This document shows, piece by piece, positions 1 to 13,800 of a stretch of 64,000 bases of DNA; the stretch's first letter is position 1, and each line of letters opens with the position of its first letter. Origin of the DNA: Flabesymbios commensalis (taxonomy: Eukaryota > Annelida > Polychaeta > Terebellida > Flabelligeridae); assembly GCA_964017125.1 (NCBI GenBank), contig OZ024903.1, positions 86,502,747 through 86,566,746 of the forward strand, written 5' to 3'. The translations under genes were made by a program, and so were the position numbers. The notes under the pieces were generated by a model. The model searched no databases and was not told the DNA's origin. It saw only the letters and a program-made list of their open reading frames with translations.

Positions 1-103
1 GACTCAATCGAAGACCACTAACATTTGTAACATATATTGTAGTAGATGCTCAGTTAATCAAAAAATCTAATTTGGGAGATGTCTATTTTTCATAAATAAT
101 ATT

Positions 104-170
104 TTTTTCATTCATTCGAAGCTGGAAATTGCAAAAGCAATTCCAGCTTCAAATGAATGAAAAATACTCG
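104..170. repeat. Hairpin element, GAAGCTGGAAATTGC family
   Basis: Two arms of about 28 bases (TTCATTCGAAGCTGGAAATT and its complement) around a short loop fold into a near-perfect hairpin. The same hairpin recurs at 7191-7250, 49696-49759 and 57064-57115. An upstream stretch (GATGTCTATTTTTCATA) also recurs near 28390 and 49672, so the full element is longer. A copy of GGGTTAA follows at about 195. Confidence 0.75.
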
Positions 171-174
171 CAAA

Positions 175-234
175 CAAATCTGCAGTACAAGGGTTAATAG
201 TAATCAAATCTGCAGTACAAGGGTTAATAGTAAT
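175..234. repeat. Tandem duplication, 30-bp unit x2
   Basis: The unit CAAATCTGCAGTACAAGGGT plus TAATAGTAAT is present twice in a row without visible change. It includes the GGGTTAA end of the neighbouring hairpin element, so the element end itself was duplicated. Confidence 0.85.
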
Positions 235-1054
235 ACACCTTTTGCTTACCGAGTGAGTGGCTAATAATTGACACTTGTAAAATAACATCACACTATCAAA
301 CTATATCCATATATTAAGTTACATTAGTCAATAATACGAATGGTTAAATTCTATTTTTTTTGTTTGGATATCATAGATTAGTGTATGTTATTCTTTATAA
401 TGTAACTCTATATTACAGGCTCCTATTGATTCCCATTATAACACTGCCGGAGACACTCCGTAAATTTTTTTTTACTCATTAAAAAATAATAATATAAGAG
501 TAAATATAATGCCCACTGACTTCGTAAAATATGTAGTTCCCCCTAGCATAATGTACAGGGTTCCTCTGCCCTGAATTATACATATACCAACAATGTATTA
601 TATGTCAAAGATTAATTTCTGATAGCAAGCAAAAATTGTGAGAATGGGAAAATTCTGTTTTCGTTTAAATAATAAAATATTTACTGATACATTCCCCTGA
701 AAAAACTTGATTTATTAGAAAATGATCTATCTTTTGGCAAGCCAGGGATGATAGTCGACTAGATAAATTCATGACAAAAAGGGAGAAACTGTGGATCAAC
801 AGATGACAAAAAAATGGAAATCCAAATATCTGTGGAGTTGTATCATCCCTGCTAGCAAAGCCCTTCTGCTACAGTTTATCAGTTAATGTTTTCAGGATCT
901 CTTTGAGACCTCCGATATTTTCATTCAGTAAGAATAAAACAGCGCTGAACTGATGCGCAACCATATACAATATCACCGGTTGATCATTCAGCACAATATA
1001 GATGCTACCCACATTCAATGACATCCTCTTAGAACTTAGTCTGCCATATGCATA

Positions 1055-1163
1055 TCCAGTAAATGTGAGGCGTTGACACAAAGTTGTTTTAATGTTGGGC
1101 CAGCTTCGTAGAAGGTGGACCAGCATTAAAACAACATTGGGTCAATGGCTCGTGCTTACTGGG
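1055..1163. mobile_element. Palindromic short element (CCAGTAAA...TTACTGG)
   Basis: About 109 bases folding on itself. The left end reads CCAGTAAATGTGAGGCGTTG and the right end GGGTCAATGGCTCGTGCTTA then CTGGG. Inner arms GTTGTTTTAATGTTGGGCC and its complement pair closely. Same family as 9054-9162, 60695-60802 and others. Confidence 0.75.
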
Positions 1164-2696
1164 TAAGAGGCATATATGAGACACAAGTCATAAAAAGAAG
1201 GTGGTATAAGAAAACCGGTTAAGTTTGTGACAAAGGGACATTGTTGCTCAGACTATGCATACTTAATTCTGTGTTTCACATGCCGGTGGTTTTCAAGTCC
1301 ACAAAACACATACTAGTCTCTCTAAAAAACACAAACTGCTGAAATATTTATACAACAAGCGACGACCATCAAAACATAATGAGGTATACATGTGTTTAAA
1401 AATTGTATGAGCGACATTCACAAAAAAACACAGAATTAATTACGTAAAGCCTTAACAGTGAATATCCATGGTATGTTCTGAATATACACCCTTCTATATA
1501 CAGTACCGGGTATATAGTGATAAGTGTATACAGTGATCACAACATTCATGTTGATATAATTACATATATACAAGCTTGAACAGGTGTATGCAGGTCCGAC
1601 TGCCTTTCAGGCAGCAAAAGTACAAACACTCGTATCTCCCTAGCTCTAAAACCCTAGTACAGCTATAATGATGGTGAAAAACATACAAGTATATTTCGAT
1701 CTTTAATGTACATGTACTAAATTAGATTTTTACACACTCAAAGTTGTGTCTCGCTACCATGACCCCAAAACTATAAAAATTACCCCAATTTGTTCACTAT
1801 GCTTATAAAACACATATTTCACCTTTAAGAACAGTTCTTCGATGTGCCAATAATGAAGTACGCAGATGGTCATAAATGTGACTAGCACCTTCAAAGTGCC
1901 ACACAAAAGTTGATGAGGATATTATATTTGTAATAGGGATGTGAAGCAAATTGTAAATAAATAATCTACTTTATTAAAATGTGATCTTAACAGTGTTTAA
2001 ATATTTTGAATTGCCCTATAAATACAAAATCAATGCTTATCTCACACTGTATTTCAAATGACAGCGTTTCAGAGAAATTATTTGTTTAATCAGTAAAATT
2101 ACCCCTTGAAGTGCTAATTATGTCTATAGCTGTTTTTGTCTCTTTGACCTTAAACAAGAACATCTGAAGCAGAAATGAGCATTAGATTTCCCAGATTGGC
2201 AGATGTTTGGTTTGGGATGACATCTATTTTGGTATTTGATTTTGTAATGAAGTAGTGTATTCTACAGATCAGAATTTTTTGATTTTCTTCAAATATTTTT
2301 TATTAACATTTATAAGAATCCAGGAATAACCCAAACATACAGTGTTTTGACATAAAGGATGGTTGAATGCTAGCACAGCATGAGGCCACAAGTTGATGCT
2401 TTCGCCCAGCGATGAGCAGACTATCGTAACCCCCCCCCCTATCACTGCGTTCACAGATCAATTAAGGGCGGCAGCTATTGATGCAACCAGTTGGTTGCTT
2501 TGATCATGCCGTCTGGGATGGTGGGTATCTGGGGCAGTTTTGTTTACATGACAACCTACATCTTAGAAATAAAACTAAGTTTAGTTTTCAGTGCTTTAAA
2601 ATTGTTTTTTTTTTGTATTTTATTTTCGATTAGTAGGCTATATAGATTCATAACTATGATGTAAATTGTCAAAATTGAAAATTCACATCCCAAGGA

Positions 2697-2945
2697 GTTC
2701 CTTTAATCACTCGAAATTAATATTTTTATTTGAAATCGTCATAAATGTATTAGTTAGCTCTTTCCGGCTCATTTGAAAACCAATGTTATGTGTCCACAGC
2801 CATTAGAATTGTTTTAATTCTCTCAATGCATCAGAATAGTGTATGCGTAAAAATCTGACATCTAGATACGTCACATTCTGATGTATAAAGATGGACCCGT
2901 CAGATTCTGACGTATAAAGACGGTCCCCGCGCTGAAAGGGGTAAA
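2697..2945. mobile_element. TTAA-type hairpin element, AGCGCTG family (old copy)
   Basis: Shares TTTGAAATCGTCATAAATGT and TTAGCTCTTTC..GGCTCATTTGAA with copies at 7914, 11284, 27508 and 62640, then a hairpin with GTCAGATTCTGACG and the end GCGCTGAAAGGGGTAAA. The left end is degraded and set only roughly. Confidence 0.6.
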
Positions 2946-3988
2946 TATATCTTATCTTAATTTTATTGAACATACATCGTTTCTACCCACTGGAAATCAT
3001 GGCAGCGAGACACAATCTCATATTTACTCATACAATTACATGGTTTAGTGGTTTGCAGAGCATCAGGTTGAAATATGAATTATACCAGGTAATTAGCTGT
3101 CACATGTCTTATATGAGCATTATTTGGATACATATATCAACCCTCAGTGGCTAGTGTGTCCTCTGTCAAACTTAAATCAGTGGACACCTACACGACACTT
3201 TGGCTGCTAGGGGGCAATATAATATACTGGTGTGACATGACACAGAGATATCATACATCTCCAATATGTACTATTTGTATTATAATGGAATACAAGTTTA
3301 TATTGTCTGTATATGTGCTAAACTTGATGAATGATATTGCCATATTGTAGTAAGATACAAATAAACTCAAACTCATTGAAAATAGCAGATAATTGTAGTA
3401 AAAAATTATATATATCTACAAATCTTTATGTAAAAAAAAATAATTTTACTCTAAAAAAATAAAAAAGGTAAGAAAGTGCAACAAAATTAAACTTCAAAGG
3501 CTATTTGAAAAGCTTCAATAACTTGGCATTGCAAGGTAGTTGAACTGGTTATTACTTGATTCAAAGGTCTAAGAAGAGGCCGGTAATTTTACAACAATTA
3601 AGACAAATGGAGTGGTTTGTTGGGGTCACATGGGTCTGATAACCCGATATTTGACACAGAAAAAAGATTAAACTAGATTGTTTCTTAGTAGTGTGCAGGA
3701 AAGTGGGAGTACATATGAAAATGTATTTCATAGCATCTATCTGCAAACCAGCAAAGGAATAAATGTACGTATTTAAAGCAATTATTATCTTAATGTGCGA
3801 TTTTGTATCTCCCAATGCCTTTGTTATTGAAAAGGCTGAATTATATGAATAACACAAGTAAATTACCAAATGCGAGTAGTGTTAGCAAGATATACTTCTT
3901 ACAATCTGTACTAAACCACACCAGTTCAAAAAATTAAATCTGATTAGTATACATATTGCACAAAAGTGAATACAAATCGGCAGTGTTA

Positions 3989-4236
3989 TTAGCCCTTAGC
4001 ACACTGATGTCGACTACAGTTGACTATAAGTATTGTTTTCTCATGTTTTAATTGTCTTATATAACCAGGTTTTAAAAATTAAATATGTCTCAAATCTGTG
4101 ATAATTATAAACATTTGAACCTAGATTTTGCAAATTAAACTAATTTTTAGTCACTTGGAGTTGTGGATCGCGGTAGCGAGACACAGCTTCAAGTGGCTGA
4201 AAATTTAAATTTCTGTCTCAGTGCTCTAAGGGTTAG
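3989..4236. mobile_element. TTAA-type hairpin element, AGCACACTG family
   Basis: Bounded by TTAG on both sides, with ends CCCTTAGCACACTG and CAGTGCTCTAAGGG. It is 248 bp, exactly the length of the copy at 59153-59400. The central hairpin (about 4151-4196) pairs GTCACTTGGAGTTGTGGATC with its complement around GGTA. Too short to code for a transposase. Confidence 0.85.
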
Positions 4237-5017
4237 GGTAAAACTTCTTATGGGCATCCTGTCTTCGATGGACACTTTCCCATTGCCTGAAGGGTGTCTA
4301 CCCTTCAGACATACTATATATCAATACTTCTGGATGGTATACCACATTTAGATACGTGTCCCATAATTGCAGGTTGTTGTGTATTGATAGATAGAATAGA
4401 ATGTAGAAATAAAAGAGGGACATTTTGTAAATGTGTACAAGAAAAATTAAATTTAACTTCACAACTGCTTAATATCAGAGGATACTTCAATAACGATTCA
4501 AATGCTTAGGTTTTAAACAAAAAATATCTGAAAAAAAAAGTTATATGCTTTTAAAATTAGTCTTTCCGATGAAGATTTTGTATATAGGTGAGCTTTGTCT
4601 CACATTTAAGAAAAATAAAGGTAATAAAATCGCTTATAGCCTGCTTCTTAAGCCAATTACAGCTCAAACAAGACCTAATGTTTAAAAAAGTTACACTACA
4701 AAAAATCATACTCAATGGTAGCTTTAATTCTTTCCCATGTACTCTGTTTAAACATAATGAAGGTAATATCTCTTTCTCTATTGGCATAACACAGACACTT
4801 GGTAAAGTAGAGCTCTTTTACAATCTGATAATCTAAACGGATTTATGTTGGTAATTTCATTGTTAATGTGGTAAGACAAAACATTTTCATAACAAAATCA
4901 ATAGAGCAAGATCAAGCTCAATACAACAAAGTTAACTATAATATTTCTGCATGGCCATAACAAGTATATGGTACATCTTACTACACTTGGGTATTTTATC
5001 ATTTTTTTCATTACAAT

Positions 5018-5271
5018 AAAACCCTTTAAACCCTCACAATGAATTAAAGCATCATCTTACATCCATGAAAACAGACTTGATTTTCCTACAACCAACGGTT
5101 TTAAAATTAATATTTCTATGAAACTCTTTTACTATACATGGCAATTTTCTTTAATTTTCAAACCTCTTCAAATCATCTTCATCCACCACAAGTCGAAAAT
5201 TGCGACAGCAATTCGCGGCGTGTAGTGGAGGAAGAAGATGACAATGGTAAATTCAGGCTTGAAAAGTTTAA
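5018..5271. mobile_element. TTAA-type hairpin element, AAACCCTCAC family
   Basis: Left end ACCCTTTAAACCCTCACAAT, right end CAGGCTTGAAAAGTTTAA. The centre holds CATCTTCATCCACCACAAG pairing with the later CTTGTAGTGGAGGAAGAAG-like arm. Closely similar to 12396-12698 and, inverted, 11016-11263. Open frames here come from the hairpin and are not genes. Confidence 0.75.
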
Positions 5272-6976
5272 GGTGTGTGAAAAATTTTACAATACCTGGA
5301 TATTTGAAGATTACTCACATGATAGATATGTGTTTACTATGTTTGGGGAGTCTAACTACAAGGCTTGTACAATATAAACAACGTGTGATCATTGTATTTT
5401 GTCCTTTCAGCAGATTTTTCTTGGGCTCACTACAAATGTGTGCCCTAGAACGAACGGTGCAGAATAATACAAGCTGAATTGATACATAACTTGGCACCCT
5501 AGTTACCATTCTCTCATGATGACATGCCTAGTATATGATATATTATACAAACTAAAACATCGAGGGCAAAAAGCAGTAATATTATTAGCCTTAAACACAC
5601 ATACACGGGAAACTATTGTCGAATAATGAACATAAAGTCACCAGCAAGTTATTTGAGCAAACCAGGTAAGTTACAACGAGTTAATATGGAGTTGCTTGGC
5701 TGTTATTCTTCTGTGCACATGAAATTAAATCTGCCACTCTGTCTTCTGTCGATGAATTCACTTAAGTGTTTTTGTGCTGCAGCAGGTGACTGTTGCTATT
5801 ATTTGTTAAATCTAAAAAAAATTGACAATACTGCCAATTTGAACACACTTTTAAAACTTTTGAATTATTTTTGGTTTCTAGCAAACATAATATTTATGTT
5901 GCACTCTTTGCCCCACAAAATGATGAGGAATAAAAAATTATAATTTCAGTTGTCTATGAATCAATGTATGGGTTAAAAATGTGCTCAAAATACACAGTAT
6001 GAATAGTATTCACCCTCAATAAATTCATCTTTAATGAGAGCTAAATATGATATTTACTTTAATTATTTCCTGCTGATAAACCATAGATCTAATACACTCT
6101 TGACAACATCAATCCCTACACACACTAATACAATCATTAGCGACCAATCACATCGCACAGTAAAATGAATGTATGGCATTACAAACTCATCATCATATTC
6201 TTTACATACCAGCAAAAAATCTAGCATTTTTCCCGCGTTGTTACAACAATGTTGTGCCAACATCGAAATCTAAATGTTCATCAATTATGAGTCTGTATTC
6301 AAATCCGACATTATTCTTTATCAAGTTGAAGCTAGGATTACCTAATGGAAGTGAATATAAAAATGGCATAGCAAATGTTTAGGTAAGATTACACCACATC
6401 TGTCAATGTCTCCAATTATACATGTAACAACTGAGTGACAACCAAGGTATGCTCTATAATACAGCGCTAATTAGCTCACTAACGTCCATATTCAACAACA
6501 GTGTAAAGCACTAGTCAATACTACACCCCGAATTAGGACAAATGCGTTTCCGTTCACCGTCACAGAGCGATTCCAGCCGAGTTATGCACAGCCACAACAT
6601 TTGTTAAAATCTAAAACTGTTAGTAGTGTTATCATAATAATCATTCTTTATTAGTAGAAATATTTTCATATAGTAAATCATCGCCTTGTGATTAAATGGT
6701 TGTGTTTTACACCCTTTGATCACAAGAGATATAAGCTGTCCTACCGGGTTTCCAGTCACCCGCCGCTGTCACCCACATACCAGCTATTTTCCGTTATCAC
6801 AGACAATGTAGTTCAACAAGACATGATAATCCGCTAAATCCTAAATACCGTTCATTATCACATTATCAATTACTATTAGCACTCATGCAGTATCTCATTT
6901 TCTCTGATGGCACAAAGCTGTGCAATATATCATCCCCTGAAGATTAAAAGTTCATAATTATATGCCACTTGCTCAA

Positions 6977-7130
6977 CCCCTAAAGCACTGAATTAAATAC
7001 TTTAAATTTTAACCCACTTGAAGTTATGTCTAGCTACTGCGACCAACAACTTCAAGTTGGTGAAAATTACTCATATTGTTTGATTTGAAACAAAGCATTT
7101 GCAAATCTTGATGTTTAAGCATTCATTTCA
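6977..7130. mobile_element. TTAA-type element fragment with AAGTTGTG hairpin
   Basis: Starts CAACCCCTAAAGCACTGAAT and carries the hairpin CCACTTGAAGTTATGTCTAG / CAACAACTTCAAGTTGGTG (7014-7062). The following ACTCATATTGTTTGATTTGA matches the copies at 9414 and 49090. Right end not found. Confidence 0.55.
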
Positions 7131-7190
7131 ATCCCAATGACAGAAATTTCACCTGCCTAATCCTTATGCGACGAAATTGTTTCGCACTAC

Positions 7191-7250
7191 TTTTCATTCA
7201 TTTGAAGCTGGAATTGCTAATGCAATTTCCAGCTTTAAATGACGAAAAAT
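7191..7250. repeat. Hairpin element, GAAGCTGGAATTGC family
   Basis: TTTTCATTCATTTGAAGCTG pairs with the complementary arm CAGCTTTAAATGACGAAAAA around GAATTGCTAATGCAATT. Second copy of the hairpin at 104-170. Confidence 0.75.
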
Positions 7251-7369
7251 AATTATATTATGAATAAATGAACGTCTTCAAAATTGTTTCTTTAGAATAA
7301 CTAAGCATCTACCACAAAATATTTTAGCTATTCAAGTTCAATTTCTTTGGTCAAACATTTGCTTGAAAA

Positions 7370-7372
<3 letters not shown>

Positions 7373-7401
<29 letters not shown>
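7373..7401. repeat. (AT)n microsatellite
   Basis: About 14 uninterrupted AT units. Confidence 0.97.
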
Positions 7402-7688
7402 CGGTCCCGGCAGCATGAGGGTTAAAAAACAGTTTAGAAATGACTAGTCAAGCTTAGCTCTTAAGGCTAAAGTGGCACTGACGCAGCCAGATTCAGCCTT
7501 TTAATTTTCAGGGGACAATATCTCAATCAATCCAGCACGTCTGTTGTCTTCAAAATGTATGAACATCAGACCCTCTGGCCATAATTTCATTGTATTATTT
7601 AATTTGTTACTCTGGTACATCTAAGTGTGCAAGCTCTGCAGTTACATAGTCGCCGCAGTGAGCAGGGCAATAGTCACTACTTCCAGTA

Positions 7689-7869
7689 TCAGTATGCTGA
7701 GACTAGCGTTTCTTGGCTTGTCTCATCGTCTATAGCGGCATCCAGCAGACCGTTGGTGGCTACGTTCTGAAAGCACTTGCCACACACTCTAACAGGCGCT
7801 TCCAGCTGCTGCTGTGGAATTGGCGCATAGAATTTACTGCATTCCCCACAAAACACATTGCCACAGTTT
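7689..7869 (-). CDS. MTMR3/4: MTMR last coding exon: second half of FYVE domain and stop
   Basis: Residues 1101-1160. Encodes NCGNVFCGECSKFYAPIPQQ then LEAPVRVCGKCFQNVATNGL and the tail DDETSQETLVSAY, ending in TGA at 7691-7689. The remaining zinc ligands and the RVC motif are in place. Acceptor TTTGTTTTCAG|AAAC. The 3' UTR must extend below 7689; I could not fix the cleavage site (an AATAAA on the minus strand at 6652-6647 is one candidate). Confidence 0.95.
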
Positions 7870-10800
7870 CTGAAAACAAACAATAAATCCAATTGTAATA
7901 CAGTACAGCATACTTAACCCTTAAAGCGCTGAATTATTTTATAAAACTATGGAGACCAAAGGGTTTTTTCAATTTAAAATCATCATAAATGTCTTGGTCA
8001 GGTCTTTCAGATTCATTTGAATACCTATTTTATGGGTCTACAGCAATTAGAGTTATTTTAACTCTTTCAGTGTGGGAACCGTCTTCATACGTCAGAATCT
8101 GCCGTCTACAGACAGTCCCCACACTGTAAGAGTTCAAAAATAAATACACGATACTTGATATACAGGGCGAGTACTGATAAGCTACAGGACATTACGATTT
8201 TTGAAGACAAAATTTGATAATTGCATTGATCTATAATATTTCTAGTGCCTCTCTTAATTGTTGGTAACTTTAGAAATAAAAAAAATGAAAAACGAAGTGC
8301 TTTTATTGATATTTTCAACCCTTTGATCCCTTTTTCAGTTTAAACTCTCACTCTTGAAGATGTGCCTCACTTGTGCGACCCGGTTTAAGGTAAATGAAAA
8401 TATTCCGGGTTTTTTTAAACTTAATAGTTATGAGACATAATGGTCACAATGCAAACAAAGCCTTGTATGTATCTACCTGTTATGTAAACACATTTGAGGG
8501 TTAGCAGCATTGTGACTATCGACATATTTTCATATTGAAAATATGCTTTTTTGAGGTGATAATAAAAAGGTTGAATCATTGATATAGTTGTGCTTAGAAA
8601 TTAAAGAGTTAAAATCCTTTTGATAATCTAACAAAAGCAAGAAATAATGAAGCAGCCAATTTCTCAGCACTGGTTACAGTATAACAGACTGATGGTAACG
8701 AATTGTCTTGTGAGCATACATGATAAATACCTGTCTGGATCTAAAAAGAGCCTGGACCATAGATTTGGTAATCCTAGGAATTTTAAAATAGAAAGGTCCA
8801 CACCTGGCACTAATCAGCATAAAAATTGTACAAAGATATGGTCTAATTATTAGGAAAAATACAAAGAGAAATAAATAGTGTCTGATGAGAGATGTATGGT
8901 GCCAATTAGGCTGGTTGTCTGTAAGCAGTTTTAAATATGTAGGCTCTCACTTGCTGGAGTGCGCCAGACTAAACTTGGAGACATACAAAGGCTGCTGTAC
9001 ATAGATTTTTTATTTCATCTGAAAAAAAAAACAGAGGAAATCCCAAGTGTAATCCCAGCAAACATGAGGCATTGAATCAATGTTGGCTTGATGTTGGCCC
9101 ACTATCTGCGACACTGGCCTGGCATAAAAACAGCATTGGCTTAACATCTTGTGTTTACTGGGGTACTACCTGCAATGATGTTTGCGCCTGACGATGCAGA
9201 ACTGCTGATGACAAGCTGCACAGTGGGTGACAACATGATCAGGCACCCACAGCGTGACAGGTGCCTCTTGGCCATCTAGCTGCTCCCAGCTGACGTCTGA
9301 CGCCGTCGTGCTGCCACCACCCAGTGACGCGTGCTCTCCACTGTCAGTGGATCCCAGCGAAAGCTGTCAACCAAAGTTTACTGTAGATTAGCTAAGTATC
9401 AAAAGTACAAATTACTCACATTTGTTTAATTTGAGACCAAACATTTGCAAATCTTCATGTTTAAACACACATTTAATCCCCAATAACTGTGATTTAATAA
9501 GCTAATAAAATGGATAAAAAAAGACTGTAGTCATGATTAGAGATGTAAGGTTTAGTAGGACTAAACTCTGTTAAAGCCAAGGTATACTCTACTCATTTTC
9601 ATCCAAGTCTAGGAGAAGATCTTGATTAAACAAAATATACATGTAAAAAGTATATATTGAAATGATAAAAGAAGGTTGCATACTAAAAAAAAAATATATA
9701 TATTATAAAATTATGGTAGGATTAATAAAAATACTACACAGTAGTATTTTTTTATTAGAAGGCCCTAGTACAGAAAAAGATGCAGTACGGTACTTGTATT
9801 CCCATGACACTCACAGTTTCATCTCTGGGTTCTAGCAGTTTGCCAGCACCATTCTTTCCAGAAGAGTACTGATATAGTAGAGTTTTGGCATGTCTTAGTT
9901 GTGCTTCAAGCTGTTGAATACGACATTGATATTCTAGTTCAGCTTGCTGGTTGTCTGCCGCAAGTTGAGCAAGTCGACTTTGTACAGGATCTGTTAAACT
10001 TGCTAAGCCATCACAGTCTAAATGCCGTCCAACTCCACTTGCTTGTCGTCGAACCCACGGACAAACCTGAAAAAAAAAACATTTGTAAACATGTTCTGCT
10101 GTATACAGTTTTGCAAAATACTGTGCAAACACGCAAATACTGATGTAGTGATGTAGTGACTCAAAATGGTTGATAAACTATTGTGAATTATTGGTGGAGA
10201 TGCAGTATCGGAGCGCGTAATGGAGGGAATAAATGTATGAATTGAATGTATGAATTATAATTCAATCTGTTTGACCAGGTTGAAGCAGTAGACAAAAAAA
10301 ACAGCGGCCGCAGCGGCGCCTCACACAACCAGGACGACAATACCACTTGGGTGAAAAATTGACATCAGCTGAACTATGTAAATCTGATATGTTAGCAAAT
10401 GCAATTTTACATTTTTTTATTTCAATCAGGCCAAAAATGATCATTTTTATTTCAGCTCCTTGATCCTGTATATCTAATTTTGGACATCGATGTATAAAAT
10501 TAAATCTCATCCTTATTTCTGGTATTTACTGGTGAATGTGCAGCCTCAAATTTAAAGGACTAGGCAACGTAATGATTTCGGCCTGATTATGTCGCTGTAA
10601 AGTCGATAAAATCAATAAGACTTGCAAACCTGCAAAACCTATACAAAAGGCATCAGGCATTTAACTGAACAAAATCCACTGTAATTCACAACGCACTATT
10701 GTGAAATATTGGTGGAGACGCAGTATCGGAGCGCCTAACGGTGGGATTAAATGTATGAATTGAATGTATGAATTATAAATTCAATCTGTTGGACCATTTT

Positions 10801-13800
10801 GAAGCAGTAGCCAAAACAAACAGCGGCCGCAGAGGCGCCTTGCACAACCAGGACGACAATACCACTTGGGTGAAAAATTAACATCAGCTGAACTATGTAA
10901 ATCTGATATGTTGGCAAATGCAATTTTATATTTTTTATTTCAAACTAACTAAAAGGTGCACATACACCCAAGTCATTATTATATGTCGAGGGAGTAAGGG
11001 GATTTTTGTTTAATGAAAACCCTTTCAAGCCTGAATTTATCATTGTCATCTTCATCCACTACAAGCCGCAAATTGCTGTCGCTATTCTCGATTTGTAATG
11101 GATGAAGATGACTTGAAGAGAGTGGCAAATTAACAAAAATTGCCATGTATTGGTAAACCAGTTTCATGGAAATTCTCTTCTCAAACCCGTCGTAAGAAAA
11201 TTAGGTCAGTTTTCAGGGATGTAAAATGATGCTTTCATGCATCGTGAGGACTAAAAGGGTTAAGGCAGCTGTGGGGATGATGTTTAACCCTTACAGCGCG
11301 GGGATCGACTTTAGTCGTCACAATCAGATTCTGACGACTAAAGTCGATCCCTGCACTGTAAGAGTACAATTATTTATAATGGCAGTACACCCATAACATA
11401 GGTATTCAAATGAACCAGAAAGGGCTAACTAAGACATTTATGATGATCTCAACTTGAAATAAACCCTCTGGTGCTCATGATATTACAAAATTAATTCAGC
11501 GTTGTAAGAGTTAAATCCACCTGCCCCTGGATAGCTCAGCTGATCGGCAAAATGTCAAAAGACTTTTGATTGCACATGAGCAGCTTTTGCCTCAGAGGTA
11601 AACAGTGTTAGAAATAAGGGTTAAAATGAGGTTCAGGTGAGAATATCAGGTTGTAAGCCAACATTTTGAGTTGTCCCAAGAAATTATTTAGGTATTGCCA
11701 GCATATTCTCACATTATTGATCTAAATGCAAAATTTTTACAATGCAGGGTAAGGTAACATTGTAAACAAGATTGTCAATTCATTGACACCTCATATATCC
11801 TTAAATTATTATAATTGGGGGAAAAACTTCTAAAAAAAATGGTTGTCCACTCGGACAAACGCCTGACAATCTCTTGCTAGCTATCAATGGTCCAATACAA
11901 ATTTTATCTGTCTTGGACAACCGGAAATGCCACTGTTGATGCCACATAACTGTAGTTACAACATAAAATCATCAAATTCAGAGCTCCAGATAATTTTTTG
12001 GTTTGAGGAGTATTTCACTCATTGAAATGGGTGATGAGGAGTGAAATATGATAAAAAAATAAACGAGGAGTATTTTTCATACAACAAGATGAGCTTAATT
12101 TAGATCGTTTTTTTCTTACAGTCCCATAGTTCTGTTCACGTAAAAAATACAATAATCGTTTCATTTTTTCTGTTTCTTTTTACTTTGATGGGTATTTTAA
12201 TAGTTTTTATGGGTAATCTTACTCCTAAGATTTTCAATCAATGAGTATTTGCTGTTTTTACATGCGTATTTTACTCATATACGCATGCTATCTGGCGCCC
12301 TGCAAATTCCCAGATTTTTCATCATTTATCAATGTTTTCACAGAACTTAAGGACATCGATTGACGATTTTCTAGCCTGATCCCTATATTGCCTAATTAAC
12401 CCTTTAAACCCTCACGATGCATCAAAGCATCATTTTACATCCCTGAAAACAGGCTTAATTTTCTTACAACCAACACGGTTTTAGAACAAAATTTTCATGA
12501 AACTGGTTTACTAATACATAGTGATTTTCTTTAATTTTTAAACCACATCAAATCATCTTCATCAACTACAAGTCGAGAATTGCGACAGCAATTCGCGGTT
12601 TGTAGTGGATGAAGATGACAAGTCGAGAATTGCGACAGCAATTCGCGGCTTGTAGTGGATGAAGATGACAATGGTAAATTCAGGCTTGAAAGGGTTAAGA
12701 CTAACATTACACTTATGTAACACTTTTGCTTCATATAAAAAATAACATGTCAAACAAGAACCCTGCGGTTCTGAACATTATTGAGAGTTATTTTTTTGCA
12801 TCAGACTGACGTTGATATTTAAGCAATGGGCCATGTTAAATTAAAATCAAAACAAATATATATTTTCCGCCAATAACTATTTTTGCTTTAAAAAAAAATG
12901 GCTAAAAAAATTAGATGCACAAGTGCGATGTGTTTTCTTTTTTAGTTCACATGATAACAGTGTCCTTGTCTACATCCCGCAAAATAATACAGTCAGCATG
13001 AGGTCATATGAGACCAATAAGATGAGTGGGAGATGTTGACCAATCAGAGTTTGAGCACGCCTGTCAATCAGCCCTGTCGTTGAACTATCTATATGACAAT
13101 GATTTATGTCGGCAATACGAATATGATTCGTGTAATAAATGGGCAAAACCATGGAATTGCGACATAACAGCTATTTTTTTTAAACCATGCAAACACAAGA
13201 TTAACTCTGTTGTTAGACAAATAACAACTTTGCTCAAAATTTTTTGTATGAATTTATTTATTCTGTCTGATATTAATAATATATATTCACAGCGCCACCT
13301 AGTGGTAATTTTTTACTATTTTTTGCTCCAAAATGATAGGTATTTTCAATGTTGATGAAAAATTAATATCTGAATTATTTTACTTAGTTTAAGGATACTA
13401 GGTGACCATGGGAAGGTATGCTTTGATACTATGCAAAGAAAACAAAAAAATGTCTTGAACGTTTGGTTTATTTTGAGATTTAAGTGTCGTGATGTATGCA
13501 ACGTTGCGTACATCACAAAAAAAATGTAATTTATTTTATTATGAAAAATTTTCAGTGAATATTCTCAATATATTTTTATTAAAGTAACAAGTTTCCTATA
13601 ACCCATATTATGTACAAATGCTATAACATTTGTATAATTAGTTAAGCTGGGAACTACCGCACAAAGATGAATTCGTGATGTACGCAACAGGATTGTGATG
13701 TACGCAGCATGTAATTTCATTGAAAAATATGAAACATAACAAACGTTTACAATGTTATTTAGGAGCGTCATAAAATTAATGTGAGTCTCTTTAGAAGTAT

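Larger units (their letters stand above)
1..7688. other. Region 3' of the MTMR gene, no coding sequence recognised
   Basis: AT-rich sequence with only short open frames, none with a recognisable domain or splice structure. Its right end must include the MTMR 3' UTR. It holds TTAA-type and palindromic mobile elements listed separately, a (TA)n run and unique-looking DNA. I see no RNA gene. Confidence 0.6.

Noticed and set aside
9814-9815. Donor GTGAGT as the end of the coiled-coil exon
   Set aside because: It has the better consensus but cannot be joined in frame to the FYVE exon directly or through the microexon; kept only as a possible alternative site.
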